A stretch of DNA of 8,375 bases from Planctomycetota bacterium (lineage in GTDB: Bacteria > Planctomycetota > UBA1135 > GCA-002686595): assembly GCA_029259675.1 (NCBI GenBank), contig JAJDES010000246.1, forward strand, positions 1-8,375, read 5' to 3'. Below are positions 6,572 to 8,375 of the stretch, in pieces; positions within the stretch are counted from its first letter, which is position 1, and each line of letters begins with the position of its first letter. The translations under genes were made by a program, and so were the position numbers. The notes beneath the pieces were generated by a model. The model did no database searches. It was given only the letters and a program-made list of their open reading frames with translations, and was not told where the DNA came from.

Positions 6572-8375
6572 ATGCTGAACGCCATTTCAGAGACCCACTC
6601 AAGCGGCGCCGCAGGTCTGCGAAGCTTTGCCGCAGCTGTGTACAAGTGCCTTGCTCCGGTACTGCTCTCTTGCGCGCCGACCGGGGCCCAGGGCGAGTCG
6701 GGTTTAGCGCCCGCCGACTCCTTTCGGGACAATTCCGAATTTGAGGGCCGGGAACCCGAGCGCGGGGGGCAGGTCCTGGTGCACATCGAGGCCATGCCGG
6801 CCCACCTCAACCGCGTCATGGAAAACTCCGCGGTGAGCTTTGCCATATTGGATGAGTTGCACGAGTCCTTGCTGCGCATGGACCCCGGTACATGGGATTT
6901 GGTCGGAGGCTTGGCCGAGTCCTGGCAGGTCGAGGACATGCTTGTGCTCAAAGGGGCGGCCACCGGCGAGCAAGTGATCGGTGAGGTGTTGGAGCAGGAC
7001 GCGGAGGGAGTGCTGATCCGCTTGCCTTCATCTGATCCAAAGGTGCTGGCGGGTGCGTCTCGCGAACGCCGCGTGGCCAAAGCTTCCATCGAGCGCGTGT
7101 TGCCGGGCTCCGTCTTTACTTTCCAACTGCGTCAGGGCGTGCGCTGGCACGACGGTCATCTTTTTGATGCGTACGATTTGGCCTTCAGCATCGAGTGCTA
7201 TCGCAATCCCACGGTAGAAGCGGAAGCGTGGCGGCACTTGGTGCAGGGCTACGAGGATGTGCAAGTGTTGGATTCGGGGCGCGCCCTGCGCGTGATCGTG
7301 CCCGAGCCCACGTTCCTGACGGAAATGGAATTCGGCGATTTGTGCGTCTTGCCTTCGCACATCTACAACCTGCGCGATCCCGACCATCCGAACCACAGGG
7401 CGGAGGCGACCGACGCCGAAGTGGGGGCCGCCGTCAATTCCCATCCCGCCAACATGGAGTGGGTCGGATTGGGCGCCTATCGGTTGATTGAGTGGCGCGA
7501 TTCCGTGCTCGTGGCGGAGCGCTTTCCCGAATACTTTGATCAAGGGCGCGCCGGTTATGTAGATCGCATCGTTTGGCGTGCCATCACCGATGCCGCCGCG
7601 GCGCGCGAAGCTCTGATCTCCGGCGAATTGGATTGGTGCGCGCGCCTGGGCTCGCGCGAATACTTCGGCGAATACACGGCCCAGGATGTCTTCCGAGAAA
7701 ATTTTGATAAGGGGCTCTACTACACGCCCCAAATGAGCTTCATCAGTTGGAATATGCGCCGGCCGCTGTTCCAAGATGTGCGCGTGCGCACGGCCATGGC
7801 CCACGCGTTGGACTTGGATTCCTTCATCGACAACATTGCCGTCGGTGTTGGCAAGCGCGTGACGGCATCCTGGTATCACATGAGTCCCGATTACGATCAG
7901 GACTTGGAGGCTTTGCCCTTTGATCTAAAGCGCGCTCGTAAATTGCTCTTCGAAGCGGGCTGGTACGATCGCGACGATGACGGGATTGTCGATCGCGAGG
8001 GGCAGGCCTTCCGCTTTGAACTCATGCATGCCCAAGGCGATGTGGTGGGCATGTTGCTGGGGCAGTTGTTGCAAGAGAGCCTGGCCGAATTGGGGATCGA
8101 AGTGACGCTTGTGGCGCGCGAATGGGCCGCTTACAACGATCGCGTCGGCGAACGTGATTACGATGCCGTGCACCAAGCTTGGCTGCTCGGTCCGGTGACC
8201 AACCCGCGCCCCTTTTGGCATTCCGATCAAGCCCAAGCAGCGCGAACCTACAACTTGCCGGGACTCGAGGATGAACTCGTTGATGAATGGATTGCCGCGA
8301 TCGAGGTGGAATTCGATCGCAATCGGCGCAGTTCACTTTTTCACCAACTCCAAGCTCGCATCCACCAATTGCAGC
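6572..8375 (+). CDS. ABC transporter substrate-binding protein, family 5, probable lipoprotein (C-terminus cut by window edge)
   Basis: 601 codons are present and the frame is still open at the edge. It is an extracellular solute-binding protein family 5 member: GGLAESWQVED (112-122), VFTFQLRQGVRWHDG (181-195), FDAYDLAFSIECY (198-210), LPSHIYN (260-266), VGLGAYRLIEW (298-308), SWNMRRPLFQDVRVRTAMAH (392-411), ALDLDSFI (412-419), ARKLLFEAGWYDRDDDGIVD (455-474) and LAELGIEVTL (504-513). The N-terminus has a possible lipobox LLSC (Cys34), but the hydrophobic stretch before it is short and interrupted by K25, so export and lipidation are plausible rather than certain. About 58 residues (122-180) interrupt the normally contiguous AESW and FxLRxGVxWHDG motifs. 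The protein differs clearly from the OppA-like product next door: it lacks the TASPYA segment and resembles the dipeptide/oligopeptide group with the DxDxDG loop. It is likely the first gene of a divergent second transporter. Its ligand cannot be predicted. Confidence 0.88.
   Translation, partial: MLNAISETHSSGAAGLRSFAAAVYKCLAPVLLSCAPTGAQGESGLAPADSFRDNSEFEGREPERGGQVLVHIEAMPAHLNRVMENSAVSFAILDELHESLLRMDPGTWDLVGGLAESWQVEDMLVLKGAATGEQVIGEVLEQDAEGVLIRLPSSDPKVLAGASRERRVAKASIERVLPGSVFTFQLRQGVRWHDGHLFDAYDLAFSIECYRNPTVEAEAWRHLVQGYEDVQVLDSGRALRVIVPEPTFLTEMEFGDLCVLPSHIYNLRDPDHPNHRAEATDAEVGAAVNSHPANMEWVGLGAYRLIEWRDSVLVAERFPEYFDQGRAGYVDRIVWRAITDAAAAREALISGELDWCARLGSREYFGEYTAQDVFRENFDKGLYYTPQMSFISWNMRRPLFQDVRVRTAMAHALDLDSFIDNIAVGVGKRVTASWYHMSPDYDQDLEALPFDLKRARKLLFEAGWYDRDDDGIVDREGQAFRFELMHAQGDVVGMLLGQLLQESLAELGIEVTLVAREWAAYNDRVGERDYDAVHQAWLLGPVTNPRPFWHSDQAQAARTYNLPGLEDELVDEWIAAIEVEFDRNRRSSLFHQLQARIHQLQ

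Noticed and set aside
6370..6744. 124-codon open frame on the plus strand across the intergenic region
   Set aside because: It overlaps the start of the second binding protein in another frame, and its composition is Arg/Ser/Gly-rich with no recognisable motif.
7028..7879. 283-codon open frame on the minus strand
   Set aside because: It is antisense to the second binding protein, whose conserved motifs lie in this same stretch. The His/Ala/Gly/Ile-rich product has no family signature.

Overview
The window is moderately GC-rich (about 60% by eye) bacterial DNA. It is almost fully coding and holds two transcription units that diverge from one short intergenic region. Nothing in it is a mobile element, RNA gene, CRISPR array or phage feature. 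No clean taxonomic marker is present. Oversized binding proteins with inserted domains, an enlarged OppC-type permease, and a small barrel-like insert of a kind I associate with Planctomycetota-like genomes hint at that lineage or another deep-branching Gram-negative group. This is a weak inference.

On the minus strand, positions 6322 down to 6 carry a complete peptide ABC importer in the order binding protein (oppA-like), permease (oppB), permease (oppC), ATPase (oppD), ATPase (oppF). The genes are packed tightly: a 3-base gap between oppA and oppB, a 4-base gap between oppB and oppC if the GTG start is right, and two 4-base ATGA overlaps (oppC/oppD and oppD/oppF). This is one operon with likely translational coupling. 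All catalytic motifs of both ATPases and the EAA loops of both permeases are intact, so the transporter looks functional. Its binding protein should capture a substrate (probably oligopeptide) in the periplasm, OppB/OppC should form the channel, and OppD/OppF should power it from the cytoplasm.

Positions 6323-6571 are a 249-base intergenic stretch that must hold the control signals for both directions. I could not identify a convincing sigma-70 promoter or operator in it.

On the plus strand, from 6572 to the window edge, lies a second extracellular solute-binding protein of family 5, cut at its C-terminus by the edge. It is only distantly related to the first one and has a possible lipobox. 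It is probably the first gene of a second, divergent peptide-type ABC transporter whose permeases would lie beyond the window.

The most unusual content is at domain level. Both binding proteins carry large insertions in the N-terminal lobe, at different points of the fold: about 120-140 residues in the first and about 58 in the second. Each is bounded by well-conserved family motifs, and neither is explained by the standard SBP family 5 fold. The rest is an ordinary opp locus.
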